From Aegilops tauschii subsp. strangulata (taxonomy: Eukaryota > Streptophyta > Magnoliopsida > Poales > Poaceae), in the NCBI RefSeq assembly GCF_002575655.3, contig NC_053038.3:141314885-141378884 (forward strand): 64,000 nt of DNA. Reading direction: 5' to 3'. Below, one piece after another: positions 1 through 10,603 of the stretch (within the stretch, counting starts at the first letter, position 1; every line of letters begins with the position of its first letter). A model generated the notes under the pieces. It saw only the letters and a list, made by a program, of their open reading frames with translations. It was not told where the DNA came from and searched no databases. A program made the position numbers and the translations under genes.

Positions 1-1137
1 ACCCAGCTCATCTTCCTCTTCTAGCGCCAGGGATCGATTGAGGTGATCGATCCGGTGGCGGGCATCGTTTTCTCCGATTCCTTCTCGGCGGCCAAGCCGG
101 TCGCCGAGTGATGGGGGATCAACAGGCGGCGGGGAGATGCGCCTCTCCTTGCGGGGAGGAGGAGGTGAACAGTCGTCTCATCGCTGTACTGCTCTTGGGC
201 GGCCGTCTTGGTCGCGCTCGATGGTGATGCGAGTCCGGTTGTGGCTGGCAGCCGGCTCCTTGTCTCTTCTGTCGCGGGCGCCACCAGTCGGCGTCCGGGA
301 TGTCGCGCCTTGGTCTCGTCGAGGCGGCCGATCGTCGTTTCGTTGGTTGGGCGCCTCAGTCCGGCACCCGGCATCTTGCTGCTCAGCAGCCGCGTCGAGG
401 AGCTGCTGAACTCGCTCCGTCATGTGGCGACGCTCGTCGCCTTCGAGCTTGTCTAACTCGTCTGCTGCCGCCTGGGCAGCTCGTATGTTCTCCGCAGGCG
501 TGGCGTAGACGGGACGATCTGTCCCGAACATGCTGGCGATGGTCGCGCCACGCTGCCGGACCAAGACAATGCGGCGAGGCCCATTAGGAGCCGGCGTGCC
601 GCCGACGGCACGGTCCATCTCTCGCTGGTAGGCCTCCGAAAGGCGCCTCATGCTGGCCAGCCAGTTGGCGCTCTCAACGAGCTGGATGCGGCGCGCTTCC
701 AGCGTCTCGGCGTCGGCGTCCTCCGGGATAGGCGCAGCTAGGTCTTGCATTGCCGTTTGCAACAGGTCCTGGCCACCTCCGCCAGAGTGCTCGCCGTGGC
801 TGATGACGAGCACCTTGACGGTGCTGCCGCCGCTATCCGCCCGAGGAAGCGGCTCATCGTAGACAACCACGTTGGCGGGGAACGCGTCGAGTGACGCCGT
901 GTCGGAGTCGACCAACATTGGGTCGGTGGAGCCAACCGGCTCCAAGTCAACAGCAGGCTCGCTAGCGACGTGGAGCTGATTGAGGAGGCTCGCGAGGCGG
1001 CTCTCAGGGCCATCTGTGCCCGCATCAGATGTGGGCTCGTCGGAGAGGCGAATCTCGCCAACAAGATCGGCGAGGCAGCTCGCCGCGCAGGCGACCTCCG
1101 CGCCGCGCAGCACGTCGGTGCAGACGCCATCTGGCAT
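1..1137 (-). pseudogene. gag N-terminal region of element A, one nonsense codon, runs off the window
   Basis: The frame opens at an ATG (1137) about 75 bases after the PBS and reads leftward to the window edge, broken by one TGA at 180-178; the same frame continues past it. The product is acidic at first, then Ala/Glu/Arg-rich with helix-forming stretches, then Arg-rich, as in the variable N-terminal part of Tat gag proteins. No capsid core or zinc finger is reached inside the window. A longer ATG exists upstream but lies in the LTR, so I prefer 1137. The stop suggests a dead copy. Confidence 0.65.
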
Positions 1138-1212
1138 GCCGGGCTGGCTGCGCTCGCTAGGAAGGAACAAGGTTCCCGTCCAGAGCAGGTCTCCGGGAGA
1201 CGGTGCACCTCG

Positions 1213-1229
1213 CCCCACGGTGGGCGCCA
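1213..1229 (-). other. Primer binding site of element A
   Basis: On the minus strand TGGCGCCCACCGTGGGG begins two bases after the LTR end. The same sequence stands beside the 5' LTR of element C. It belongs to the TGGCGCC class of tRNA primer sites; I do not assign the tRNA. Confidence 0.75.
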
Positions 1230-1231
1230 AA

Positions 1232-2402
1232 TGTCGGGGGCTGGGTGCAACATATGCCAAAGGATGGCTTATCATGGTGGGAGCGAGTAGAACGTCGCCG
1301 GTGCCTGGAAGCGGGATGAGGCGTAGACACGTACGCCGGCGAACTTTACCCAGGTTCGGGGCTCTCCGTGGAGATAACACCCCTAGTCCTGCTCTGCGGG
1401 GTCTCCGCATGATCACTAAGGCACTAGTGGTACAATGGTGCTCCTTGAGCTGTTTGCTAGAGGTGGAAGAAGGCAGGCACGCTTTCTCCTCCTCTAGGTG
1501 TGAGTCTAGTCCTAACAGGTTCGAACCCTTTGCATGGGTGCCCTGGGGGGTTTATATAGTCCTACCCCCAGGGGTACAATAGTAATCCAGCCGGGTGTAG
1601 GACCCGGTTGTCAGTCTCTCTGGTCACCGGCTTCTCCGCCAGCTGCTGGGGCTCGCTGCCTGGTGGGCCCCGCCGACTGGTCTGGTACGGAGCCGACAGG
1701 CCGCCCCCGCCGCTCGCGGGTCTTGTTGGCTGCTGATCACTGTAGCCGTGATGCTAATGATGCAGGCTTGGTCAGGGGAGCGTGGCTACAGTCCCGCCGC
1801 CTGGTGGGAGATCACTATAGCCCCTCCATGTCTTATCTGGTTAATGCTGCGCGAGCCCCGAGGGAGGAATAGGCCGCCTGCTGGAAGCCGGGTTCCCTCG
1901 GGTCCGACTGGTCTAACCTCCGCCGTCTTCCGGGCTCCCGCTGACTGGTAGGGCCCGCCGTCTTCGGGTCGTACTGTCAGGCAGTGGTGGGAGCAGGGCT
2001 CTGCCAGACAGGAACGACGTCAGGGGCGGAGTGGCAATAGTACTGCGTCGGGCGGAGATCTCCGCCTGTACGGAGTACTGTGGCCACGCCCGTCCCTGGA
2101 TATGGGGGTGATGGGCTACTCTGTAGCCTCGCCTTGTCTTGTCTTCTTAATGGGGGTGCGGACCTTGAGGGCGCCATGGGCCGACTGCTGGGAGCCGGCT
2201 TCTCCGGAAGCTGCTCGCCAGGAGTCGGCCCATCTTGGAGCCGTCTTCCTGAGCATGGCCCCCTTCTGCCAGTCGGCCGTTCGGCCAATCGGCCGCCAGA
2301 AGGCGGTGCACTATCTTGACGTCTTGAGGGGCGCAGCCGGCCCCGATGCCTTGAAAGGTTCTGGGGCTCGGGTTAGGCCACCCGTGGCCCATTACTCCGG
2401 CA
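1232..2402 (-). repeat. 5' LTR of element A (about 1.17 kb)
   Basis: On the plus strand the LTR starts TGTCGGGGG next to the PBS and ends CCGGCA at 2402, where the reading frame of element B resumes. The expected inverted end would be CCGACA, so the end looks mutated by one base. A minus-strand TATATAAA lies at 1551-1558. The second LTR is outside the window. Confidence 0.7.
1551..1558 (-). promoter_or_regulatory. TATA box in the LTR of element A
   Basis: TATATAAA on the minus strand, upstream of gag on that strand; probably the LTR promoter core. Confidence 0.5.
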
Positions 2403-3736
2403 AAGGCTCCTGCCCAGAGGAAGCCCATGTCTAATGCCAGAGCCTCCACTCTAGAAACCATGGAGTTCACTCTTGAACCAAGAGAGTAAGAGGCTGCTGG
2501 AGGAAAGAAAAGGAAGGAAAGATTCAAGAAGACTATTGCCAGAGTCATAGGCAGATCATCTATGATGAAAGATCCAGATGAAGATGAGGGGGAGGAAGAG
2601 CCAGCTGCACCACCTCAGAAGTCACAGAAGCTCAAGGGGGATGCTATCAAGTCTGGGGTTGCTCCACCTAAGCCCAAGATAGCTCCCAAGCCTCCAACTC
2701 AAGATCATGCCTCCAAGTCTACTACACCCAAGAGATCCACCAGGAACATCCTTGCTGCTGAGAAGAACAAGGCCCCATTGGCAAAAGCTTAAGAGGATGA
2801 GGTGCAGCAAGTGCTCAAAAAATTGAAGCCCAAGATTCCTGATCATAATGATGATCATCCAATTGCTGAGAACATGAAGGAAAGGAAGGATGCAGGTCTG
2901 ACATTGTGGAGATAGACTGGTCCATATGCTACAAGGAGAAGAACTATTGTTGATTATCGCTTTCACACCATAGAACAGCAAGATTTCTATGAGACAGTCT
3001 TGTTGGACAAGAATCCTATTGTATGTGACATGAAATGGGTTGACTGGAAGTACATTGATGACAATTAGGATCACTTCCCAAGAGTACATGAAATTTTCAG
3101 AATGAATGGTGTTGACACTTTTGTTGGTCAAAAGTTGACTAAATGAAATGATGAAATGATTATGCAATTCTATTCAACTGCTCATTTCTATCCAGATGGC
3201 AAGATAGTATGGATGACAAAAGGCACAAGATATCAATCTTCAATTGCAGAATGGGCCAAGTTGATCAATTCCCCTAAGGAAGAGTAAGATGACATAGATG
3301 TGTATGCCAAGCCGAGAAAGGATCACAACTCCATGGAAAACATGTATAAGCAAATTCCTAATAAAGCCATGGGCAAGTTTGGATCCATCTATTATATACT
3401 ATCAGGTCTAACCACGATGAACACTATACCGAGGCACACTCTGTTGCCCAAGTCAGGAGATCATAGAATGATCCATGGTCACACAATCAACTTGCTTCAT
3501 TTGTTTGATGTGTCAAAAAAGTTCAAGGGGATGAGCTTGATAGTTGAAACAGTGAAGAGAACAGCAACTGATCAAAAGAGATCATGTGGATATGCCTCTC
3601 ACATTCATATGCTAATCAATTCCAAGATGGGGATAGGGACATATCTTCTGGACAAAGAGCATCTTCCCCTGAGGCCAGAATTTGAGGACAACGAGGTTGT
3701 CATGGATGCATCACATCCTACTTCAGTAGAAGCCTA

Positions 3737-3741
<5 letters not shown>

Positions 3742-3783
<42 letters not shown>
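3742..3783 (+). repeat. (GA)n microsatellite inside the ORF of element B
   Basis: About 21 GA units directly follow the stop at 3735 and precede the coiled-coil part of the same frame. The repeat reads as alternating Arg and Glu codons. Confidence 0.9.
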
Positions 3784-3787
<4 letters not shown>

Positions 3788-4127
3788 GGCTAGAAAAGCA
3801 GCAAGGCGAGCTAGTGTACCAGATGCTTCAGTTGTCAATCTCAAGACCAAACAAGATCAACTTAGTTATCTGCTTGAGGCCACCATGAGAATTGAGAAAG
3901 GACTAGCCACCCTGGGTCGAAATCAAGAGTGTCTTGAGAGGATCTTTCAGACTAAACTTCATGATCTAGATGTGAAGGTCACCGAGATCCGGACCACTAT
4001 TGAGAAGCTACAGGAAGAGATTCAAGACAGGGAAGACAGACCTACCACCGACACTTTTCAGCATGTGCCAAGGGCACAGAGGTCTTCAGAAGTGCCAGTA
4101 GCTAGTGACACGAGGACTACACTTTCA

Positions 4128-4132
4128 GCACC
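4128..4132. repeat. Target-site duplication GCACC of element C (second copy 17161-17165)
   Basis: GCACC precedes TGTCGTGG at 4133 and follows CTCAACA at 17160. Removing the element and one copy rejoins the frame of element B. Confidence 0.95.
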
Positions 4133-4651
4133 TGTCGTGGAATTATCACGGCAGATGTCCTCGAGCTAGGACTTAGTCGTGGAGCCATCGCAACTAGGAA
4201 GCTTGAAGGGGTTAATGCGGGACAAGGAACACAAGGGTTATACTGGTTCGGCCCCTTACGGTGAAGGTAAAAGCCTACGTCCAGTTTGAGGTGATATTGA
4301 TTAGGGTTACGATCACCAGGGAGCTAAACTGCTATGCCCGGCTCTCGATGAGATTGTTCTTGTCCCTAAACCGCTGCCGGGTCGTCCCTTTATATAGGGA
4401 GGCTGACGCCCAGCAGCCCTCAGAGTCCCGGCCGGCTCATAAGAGCATCTGGCTCGGACTCTCAATCATACTTGCTTTGCACTACAAGTTCTACCATAAT
4501 AACGATTGTAACTATGGGCCTTAAGCCATATCCGGGTCTTAAGCCCATCTCTGGCCCACCGTCTTCAAGCTTGGCTCCGGGCTTCTGGTAATGACCATTA
4601 GAGTAACCCGGCCCCTCCTGGCGGGTGACTCTAAGGTCTATATCCTCAACA
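4133..4651 (-). repeat. 3' LTR of element C (519 bases)
   Basis: It begins TGTCGTGG and ends CTCAACA on the plus strand and is nearly identical to 16643-17160. CCCTTTATATAGGG at about 4387-4400 reads as a TATA box on the minus strand and is almost palindromic. Confidence 0.95.
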
Positions 4652-4665
4652 TTAGGCCCCAGATT
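4652..4665 (-). other. Polypurine tract of element C
   Basis: On the minus strand ATCTGGGGCCTAA lies directly before the 3' LTR, as expected for the plus-strand DNA primer. Confidence 0.6.
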
Positions 4666-4750
4666 GATTTGAGCCGGCTCATGTCAATCTTCAACTCTTC
4701 CGACAGAAAAAATCTCCGGCTTACCTTTCATGTGAGGCCATAACTTGGCG

Positions 4751-4792
4751 TGACGTCATCGTCTGGACTCTGGATAATCCGCCGTGACGTCA
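4751..4792 (+). promoter_or_regulatory. Two TGACGTCA palindromes upstream of the opposite-strand gene
   Basis: TGACGTCA occurs at 4751-4758 and 4785-4792, about 150-190 bases upstream of the TATA box at 4939. TGACG-type palindromes are binding sites of plant bZIP factors (as-1/TGA class), so these are candidate enhancer sites. The rest of 4666-4938 shows no gene. Confidence 0.45.
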
Positions 4793-4938
4793 TCTTCCAT
4801 TAAGCCCGTTTTTTACTCCACCGGATCCGCAACGGATCTTTGCTTTTACTGTCATCCCAAAAATCGAGGCGTCGTGGGGGGGGGAGATAATCATGTCACG
4901 GTCTCCTTGATTCTCGCGCCCGCTTTATGAGCTCGCCT

Positions 4939-4946
4939 TATAAATA
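4939..4946 (+). promoter_or_regulatory. TATA box of the opposite-strand gene
   Basis: TATAAATA is followed about 30 bases later by a pyrimidine-rich CTTCTTCCTCCTCGC stretch, a typical plant start region. It lies outside the LTR, so the gene has its own promoter. Confidence 0.65.
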
Positions 4947-4969
4947 GGCCGGCCCGACGGGCTTCTCTG

Positions 4970-5722
4970 CCACTCTTCTTCCTCCTCGCACCGCTGCCTC
5001 TCTCACTGAGCTCGCACTCCGCCGCCGTCGTCTCCTCCGGTCTTCGTCAACCTTGGCCGCTGCATCACCCTGACTCGGACCAGATAAACGGCGGCGACTC
5101 CCGCACCTCTTCAGCTCCGGTAAGTTCTCACTACCCCGTAGAGTAGATCTGCAGTAGGGTTCATCCACGTTCTTCGTGTTCGTCACCATTGCCCGCAAGT
5201 TCGGTAGTTCTCCTAGTTACTGCTCCTGCTTGATCTTAGGCCTGCATAGAACTAGTGCGGTAGTTGTTTTAAGATCCATTTCACACGCAAGTAGCCTTCC
5301 TTGTACTGCATAAGAACCTTGTTCGAACCCAAGAACTCCCTCACTTCGGTTTCTAGGTCTAGAAATTTTTTCCTTTGCCCGACCATTTTGATCCAAAAAA
5401 AAGTTACTGCAATATGTGAAACCTGTTTTACCACACTTAGTAAAAACTGCAACCATTGAATCTTGGCGGCTTACAATTCCGGTTTAAAGAAACCACGCGC
5501 CGTAGAATCCTCCTTCTTTAAAGAAAACCATGCTTCGTAGAATCCTCCGGCTTAACTGTGGTAAGGCCGTAGATAACGAACTTACTCTGAATGCCCCTGT
5601 GGCTTAAATAACCCATTGTACCAGAGTATATATCATTAGTCCCCTTCATAAGCCGCCACCTTAGTTTTAACTGTAGATCTCCGGCTTATAATTAACCCAG
5701 ACATTTTTCCTTTTTGTCATAG
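4970..5722 (+). other. Predicted 5' UTR exon and 5' UTR intron of the opposite-strand gene
   Basis: From the TATA position, transcription should start near 4970. A consensus donor (CCG/GTAAGT) stands at 5120 and an acceptor after a T-rich tract (TTTTTGTCATAG) ends at 5722, sixteen bases before the ATG. Introns in 5' UTRs often raise expression of plant genes. The exact start site is inferred. Confidence 0.55.
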
Positions 5723-5738
5723 ACTACCAACTTTCACC

Positions 5739-8700
5739 ATGCCTCCTAAGGCTCCCATCACTTGCAACTGGATGAGGTCCAACGTCACCAACGAGACCCT
5801 AGCCAATTTTGTTAAGTCCGGATATCTGCCTAAGAAAGAAGTCATGTCCTACCGTGCCCCTAACCCGTCAGAAGAGAGACCACAGCCAAAGGACGGGGAG
5901 GTAGTGATTTTCGCGGATCACATGAGCCGGGGCTTCGCACCGCCCGGCTCAAAGTTTTTTAGGGACGTGCTCAACTTCTTCGACTTGCGGCCTCAAGATA
6001 TAGGACCCAACTCCGTATCCAATATCTGCAATTTTCAAGTCTTCTGCGAGGTTTACCTAGGAGAAGAACTTAGTCTGCTGCTCTTCAGAGAGCTTTTTTA
6101 CTTAAACCGCCAGAATGAGTGCGCCAACGGGCCAAGTCTGGAGTTAGGTGGCATTTCCATCCAGCGGCGTAGGGACTGTCTTTTCCCTTACGCAGAGCCG
6201 CCGAGCCACCCCAAGGACTGGACCATGACTTGGTTCTACTGCCAAGATACGTCCCCGGCTGATGAAAGCCCGCTGCCCGGCTTTCGCCTAACACGTCTGG
6301 AGCCGACTCACCCACTGTCGGACAAGCTGACTCAAGCGGAGCGCCAGCCTCTGCTTCCTACTATCAACAAAATCAAGGCCCTCCTGGGCAACGGTCTGAA
6401 CGGAATCGACCTGGTCCGAGTGTGGATCTCATGGCGGGTGATCCCATTGAGCCGCCGCCCCGGCTTAATGTGTGAGTACACAGGGCGAAAGGATGACCCT
6501 CAGAGGCACAGCCGCAATGATCTTCCAGAAGACGTTGTAGAGGAGGAGACCAAGGCTCTTTTAAACGAGAGCCTGGCAGACTGCGGAAGGACCGGGTTAG
6601 CCCCCTTCTGCAAGACCAATCCAGCCCCAGCGGTAAGCCTCTGACTTTAACTTTTTATCTTCGTCTGCATATAACCTTCATCTGAACCGTTTTAAGAATT
6701 CATCATTGTATATTTCAGGCTGATGATAAGTTTTGGCGGGTCAAGTATGACCATGAGGCGGCCAAGAAAGCCAGGAAGGCGAAGAAAGCCGCCAAGAAAG
6801 CCGCCCCTCGCAAAAAAGGAAGCACGCCTACTGCTTCGGAGCTGATGCAATTAAGCGACAGCTCCGAGTCAGAGGTAACTCCTGATCATTTAAGTCCTTA
6901 CTATATTCACTGTTTGCTGCTATCCGCCTTATCAATACTTGCTTATTGACAGGATGACACCAGCGCAAGTAACCCAGTGGTTGAAGAGGTAATGTCACTT
7001 TCCTCCGACTCGGAGCCCTTGCCACAGCTGAAAGTCCGAAGGGTAACCCAGAAAGTAAGCTTTTCATATCCTTTAGCTCATCAAGACCCTCAATTTCTTT
7101 TGAAGCGACAGGTTCATGAAAGCCGGCGTCACACCCGGACCAACAAGGACACCGACCTCTCCGCCGGGTTACCCGACGCAACAAGGAAGCGTCGGACTGA
7201 GGTTATTTCCCACTTGTACCCTTTTCACCCGTTGGCGGGTGTTATCCGTCAGCCACTCAACTCTTCTGACTCCAATTACCAGGAGACCTCCCCCTCTTCG
7301 GGTGACTCCATGCAGTCAAATCTGCCGGCTTTCAAGACCGCGCCCGGGTAACAACAATCATCTCATGTTATTCTGATCTTTACTCATATTCTTTGTACTA
7401 ACCTTTGTTGTTCTTTCAGTGCCCAGGCAAAGCTCACCAAGAGGGTGAAGAAAATCAAGTTGGCCGGAGTGCCGGATTTGCCTGAGCCGGCGGTGACAGT
7501 CCAAGAACCGCCAGCTGCCTCCGCCCCCGAAGCCACCACTCCAATGGACACGGCACCTGAAGCCACCGCCCCAACTACCAAGGCAACGACCGAAGCTTCG
7601 GTTAACCCGGAGGCCTCCAGCTCAGCTCCACCAGCAGACGACCCGGACGTGGTAATCACCCGAACGGAGTATGTTGAGCCGGGGAGACCGACCGTGTTGG
7701 CCAAGTGCTCCGCTAAGGGGGAGTTGCTGCAGCCCCACCGGGCGAATCTGGACCTCTCCAACTACAGCAACCTGAGCATTGGAGAGCTCGTCTCTGGCTA
7801 CATCAGCCAAGTACACAAGAGCCGGGACGCCGAGGTCGCCATGGTAAACCAGATCCAGCAAAAATCTGAGGTATCCTTCTGCTATCTTCTTACTTACTGC
7901 ATAGTTACCTTGGCCATGCTAGCCCCCAAGTCGACGACTTATGATTTGAATATGTTGTAGACTTAGGTTCCAGCTTACTCAATTGAGCCGGCAGTATGTA
8001 GATAGATACGTTCAATATGCATTAGCCCCCAAGTGCCAAGTGTCTTTGCTTAGAAAACGCTTGGGACTTATATAATGACTGTTAATAACCCGGAAATTTA
8101 TGCAGGCTGTTGGCAAGAAGCTAGAGGCAGACCTTGCAGATCTCAAGAGCCGGCTGAAGACGCAGGAGATGGAGACCCGGAAGGCAAACGCCAAGTTTGT
8201 ATCCAGCATCACTGCTCAAGAGAAGCTGAAGACAGAATTTGATGCTGAGCGAAAAGCCTGGGCCGAAGAGAAGGCCGCACTGATGACCCGGGCGGAACAG
8301 GCGGAAAAGGCTCTCTCTGAGAAGACCGCCGAGGTCTCCGGCCTAAAGCGCCAGGTTTCCCAAATGGTGGCCGCCATCTTAGGTAAGTCGCCTCACTGGC
8401 TTTCATCAATGTTAGAATGTTTATATCTCATGATTCATCCTTGTCACCGACTTACTTGATTCTGTTAAACAGGTCCCAGAAGTGCCAACCTCAACCAGAG
8501 CGTGGTCACCAAGCTAAAGCCCGTGTATACCCTGGTGGAGCAGCTCTACACCGGGTCACAGCGTGCCTTAGCTGTGGTGGCCCTATCCAACGAGGTGCCG
8601 ACTCACCTGGCAGAAGTCCTGCGCCGGCTCGCTGTTCTGCCTCAGCGGATCCAAGAGCTGCGACGGGCTTCTGCGAGAGCCGGAGCAATCGCCGCGCTGA

Positions 8701-9116
8701 GCCGGGCCAAGGCATTCCTGCCGGAGTTAGACCCGGCGGACATCGCCCTTGGCTATCCAAGCCTGAAGGAAGACGGCTTAGCTTTCGATCAGAAGGACTT
8801 CGCGGCGTGCGTGAAGGCTGTACGCCCGGTGGCCACCCTCATCGGGAATGACACAGATCTGACCAAGTACCAGCCAGGTTATGACGCGGAGAATCAGAGG
8901 ATTCCAACCCCTCGCTATGAAGCCCTCAACCTGATCCCACCGGCTCGTCAGCACACCTTCGCCCCGGAGATTGACCCGGCCGGGTTAATTGACGAGGAAG
9001 CCCAGTTCGAGGCTCTCAGCGGCATCGACTGGAAGTCATCAACCTTCCAGGTCTTGGGATCAGCCGGAGGAGAGGACAGGAACGAGCCGGAGACTTCCAC
9101 TCAGCGGGCATTGTAA
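5739..9116 (+). CDS. Intact spliced opposite-strand gene of element C, 919 residues, 'putative gypsy type transposon' domain plus coiled coil
   Basis: Seven coding exons join in frame: 5739-6632, 6719-6874, 6953-7054, 7112-7347, 7420-7870, 8106-8382 and 8473-9116. All introns are GT-AG, most donors being GTAAG or GTAAC. The lengths sum to 2760 bases with no internal stop, ending in TAA. Exon 1 (residues 1-298) resembles from memory the plant domain called putative gypsy type transposon (Transposase_28). Exon 2 is Lys/Arg/Ala-rich, possibly a nuclear signal, then Ser/Glu-rich. Exon 5 has a Pro/Ala/Thr-rich linker. Exon 6 (about 614-705) is strongly heptad-like, a probable coiled coil. Exon 7 is helical with an acidic end. 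No catalytic motif is evident; function is unknown. It is intact while gag-pol of the same element is broken. Confidence 0.75.
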
Positions 9117-9173
9117 CTCGGCTGTCGGTTTACCAAACAATGCTCCATCCTTGTTAGATTTGATGAGTTTTGT

Positions 9174-9179
9174 AATAAA
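9174..9179 (+). terminator. Poly(A) signal of the opposite-strand gene
   Basis: AATAAA lies 58 bases past the stop codon, in a T-rich stretch. Confidence 0.5.
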
Positions 9180-10204
9180 GTAGGTGCAACAGTCTATCTC
9201 TGCCGTGCCATCGTGCACATATTGAATGCCAAGGTCTTTTGAAGTTGTCTCTTTGATGTTTCTCTGGGTCATAATCATCCCTTTGTTTTTCTCAACCTCA
9301 AAGAGGTGCCTTTAAGTATCCTGCATAGAAAGGAAAATCACAAGTCTCGAGGCGGCTTACCGCCCTGAGAATCAGGTGTTTCGGATAGATAACCCGGAAT
9401 ATGAATCAAAAAAGATCGGTCCTCAATTATATCCTTAACACAGTCGTAATAACACCCTTAGCGGCCTGTAAGCATACTTCTGGTTTAGATAACCCGGGTA
9501 ACAAGGTTGGTATCTTAACTCCGAGTTACTTGTCTTGATGACACCCAAGGTGTTCAACTAACACTGTAAACCAAAGTTAAGCCGGCAAAGCGAGACTCGG
9601 CCGTACACACCTTGACATAATCAGAGTAAACTTGTGATAGAACATAGGAACTTAGGGGCTTCCAGTTCGAATACGACCAGAAACCCGGCCCAAAGGGGTT
9701 AAGCTAAGATTCGGATACGATCACATAGCCCCCAGTGGGTGTGGCGATGCCAATCAAGAGGGTACCGACAGCTATGTTCTCTTTGGTTCGAATACGACCC
9801 ATGTTTGAACAGGAAGCCCCCAAGTGATTTCAAGAATTGTTTAACGACGCTGATTCGAATAGGATCCACGTCGGTTCTCAGAGGGGTTAAACTATGATTC
9901 AAATATGACCAAAGGTAACTTCCCAATGAGCTCGGCACTTTGCCAATCAAATGGGTATCGACAGCTATGTTCTCTTTGGTTCGAATACGACCCATGTTTG
10001 AACAGGAAGCCCCCAAGTGACTTTACTGCTTACGGCTAAATTCGAATACGATCATAAGCCGGATCCTCCTTTAAGTTATCATGTAATCTTGTAAAAACAA
10101 CACGTGCATATTTGGAGGAGAAAAAAGGACAGAGGTCCTGCTTTATTGTGTATCATAACATATACATGGCTGAGAGAAGTATGTACACCACGAGAGCCGG
10201 TGGC
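9180..10204. repeat. Spacer between convergent genes, with TTCGAATACGA-type repeats
   Basis: No gene is seen here. Seven exact or near copies of a TTCGAATACGAC motif occur near 9666, 9710, 9787, 9854, 9898, 9980 and 10041. A longer direct repeat of about 55-60 bases, holding one motif and a GCCCCCAAGTGA end, is at about 9770-9828 and 9962-10020. The spacer separates the 3' ends of pol (minus) and the opposite-strand gene (plus). Confidence 0.6.
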
Positions 10205-10603
10205 TCAAGTGTAGTAAGGCCGAAGCTGAGCTATGTTCCACGGCCGATGGGTCTCCTCCTCCGACTTACGTGAATCTTTGTGCTCCCGAATGTCAATGAC
10301 ATAATATGACCCGTTGTGCAAGTTCTTGCTGACCACAAAGGGCCCTTCCCAAGGTGGGGATAACTTGTGTGCATCTGTTTGATCCTGGATCAGCCGGAGC
10401 ACAAGGTCGCCTTCCTGGAAGAGCCAGGATTTGACCTGGCGGCTATGATAACGGCGCAGGTCTTGTTGGTAAATCGCTGACCGGGCTGCTGCCACATCAC
10501 GCTGTTCGTCCAACAAGTCGAGAGCATCTTGGCGCGCCTGTTCATTATCCGTCTCAACATAAGCTACCACGCGAGGTGAGTCGTGACGGATGTCGCTGGG
10601 AGG
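10205..10603 (-). pseudogene. pol C-terminal end of element C, shifted frame
   Basis: This is the C-terminal part of integrase and its tail, in a different frame from the main pol ORF. The switch is near 10597-10603, where a single base appears to be missing. The product is helical and Arg/Gln-rich and ends at a stop at 10205, the natural end of pol, next to the spacer. Confidence 0.75.

Larger units (their letters stand above)
1..2402 (-). mobile_element. Element A: Tat-lineage Ty3/gypsy retrotransposon, 5' part only
   Basis: On the minus strand an LTR (2402 to 1232), a primer binding site and the start of gag follow one another in the order expected for the 5' end of a gypsy element. The rest lies left of the window. 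The leader layout and gag type match element C, so I place it in the Tat lineage. It interrupts the reading frame of element B at about 2402/2403; the flank there reads AAGGC, but the other TSD copy is out of view. Confidence 0.8.
2406..4132 (+). pseudogene. ORF of element B (uncharacterised plant transposon protein), decayed, first part
   Basis: A single frame (codon starts divisible by 3) can be followed from the border of element A to the insertion point of element C. It is broken by stops at 2790, 2913, 3066, 3144, 3285 and 3735. The frame gives a Lys/Pro-rich basic segment (about 2562-2800), a globular part (about 2930-3700) of a type I recall from grass transposon ORFs of unknown function, an Arg-Glu repeat encoded by a GA microsatellite, and a helical, probably coiled-coil segment (3885-4050). 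It shows no RT, integrase or zinc knuckle. The frame continues after element C at 17166. Element B is therefore probably a large non-autonomous retrotransposon. Confidence 0.6.

Noticed and set aside
178..1416. 412-codon minus-strand ORF starting at 1416
   Set aside because: Its first residues come from the LTR and PBS; the supported start is 1137, and the frame continues past the stop at 178.
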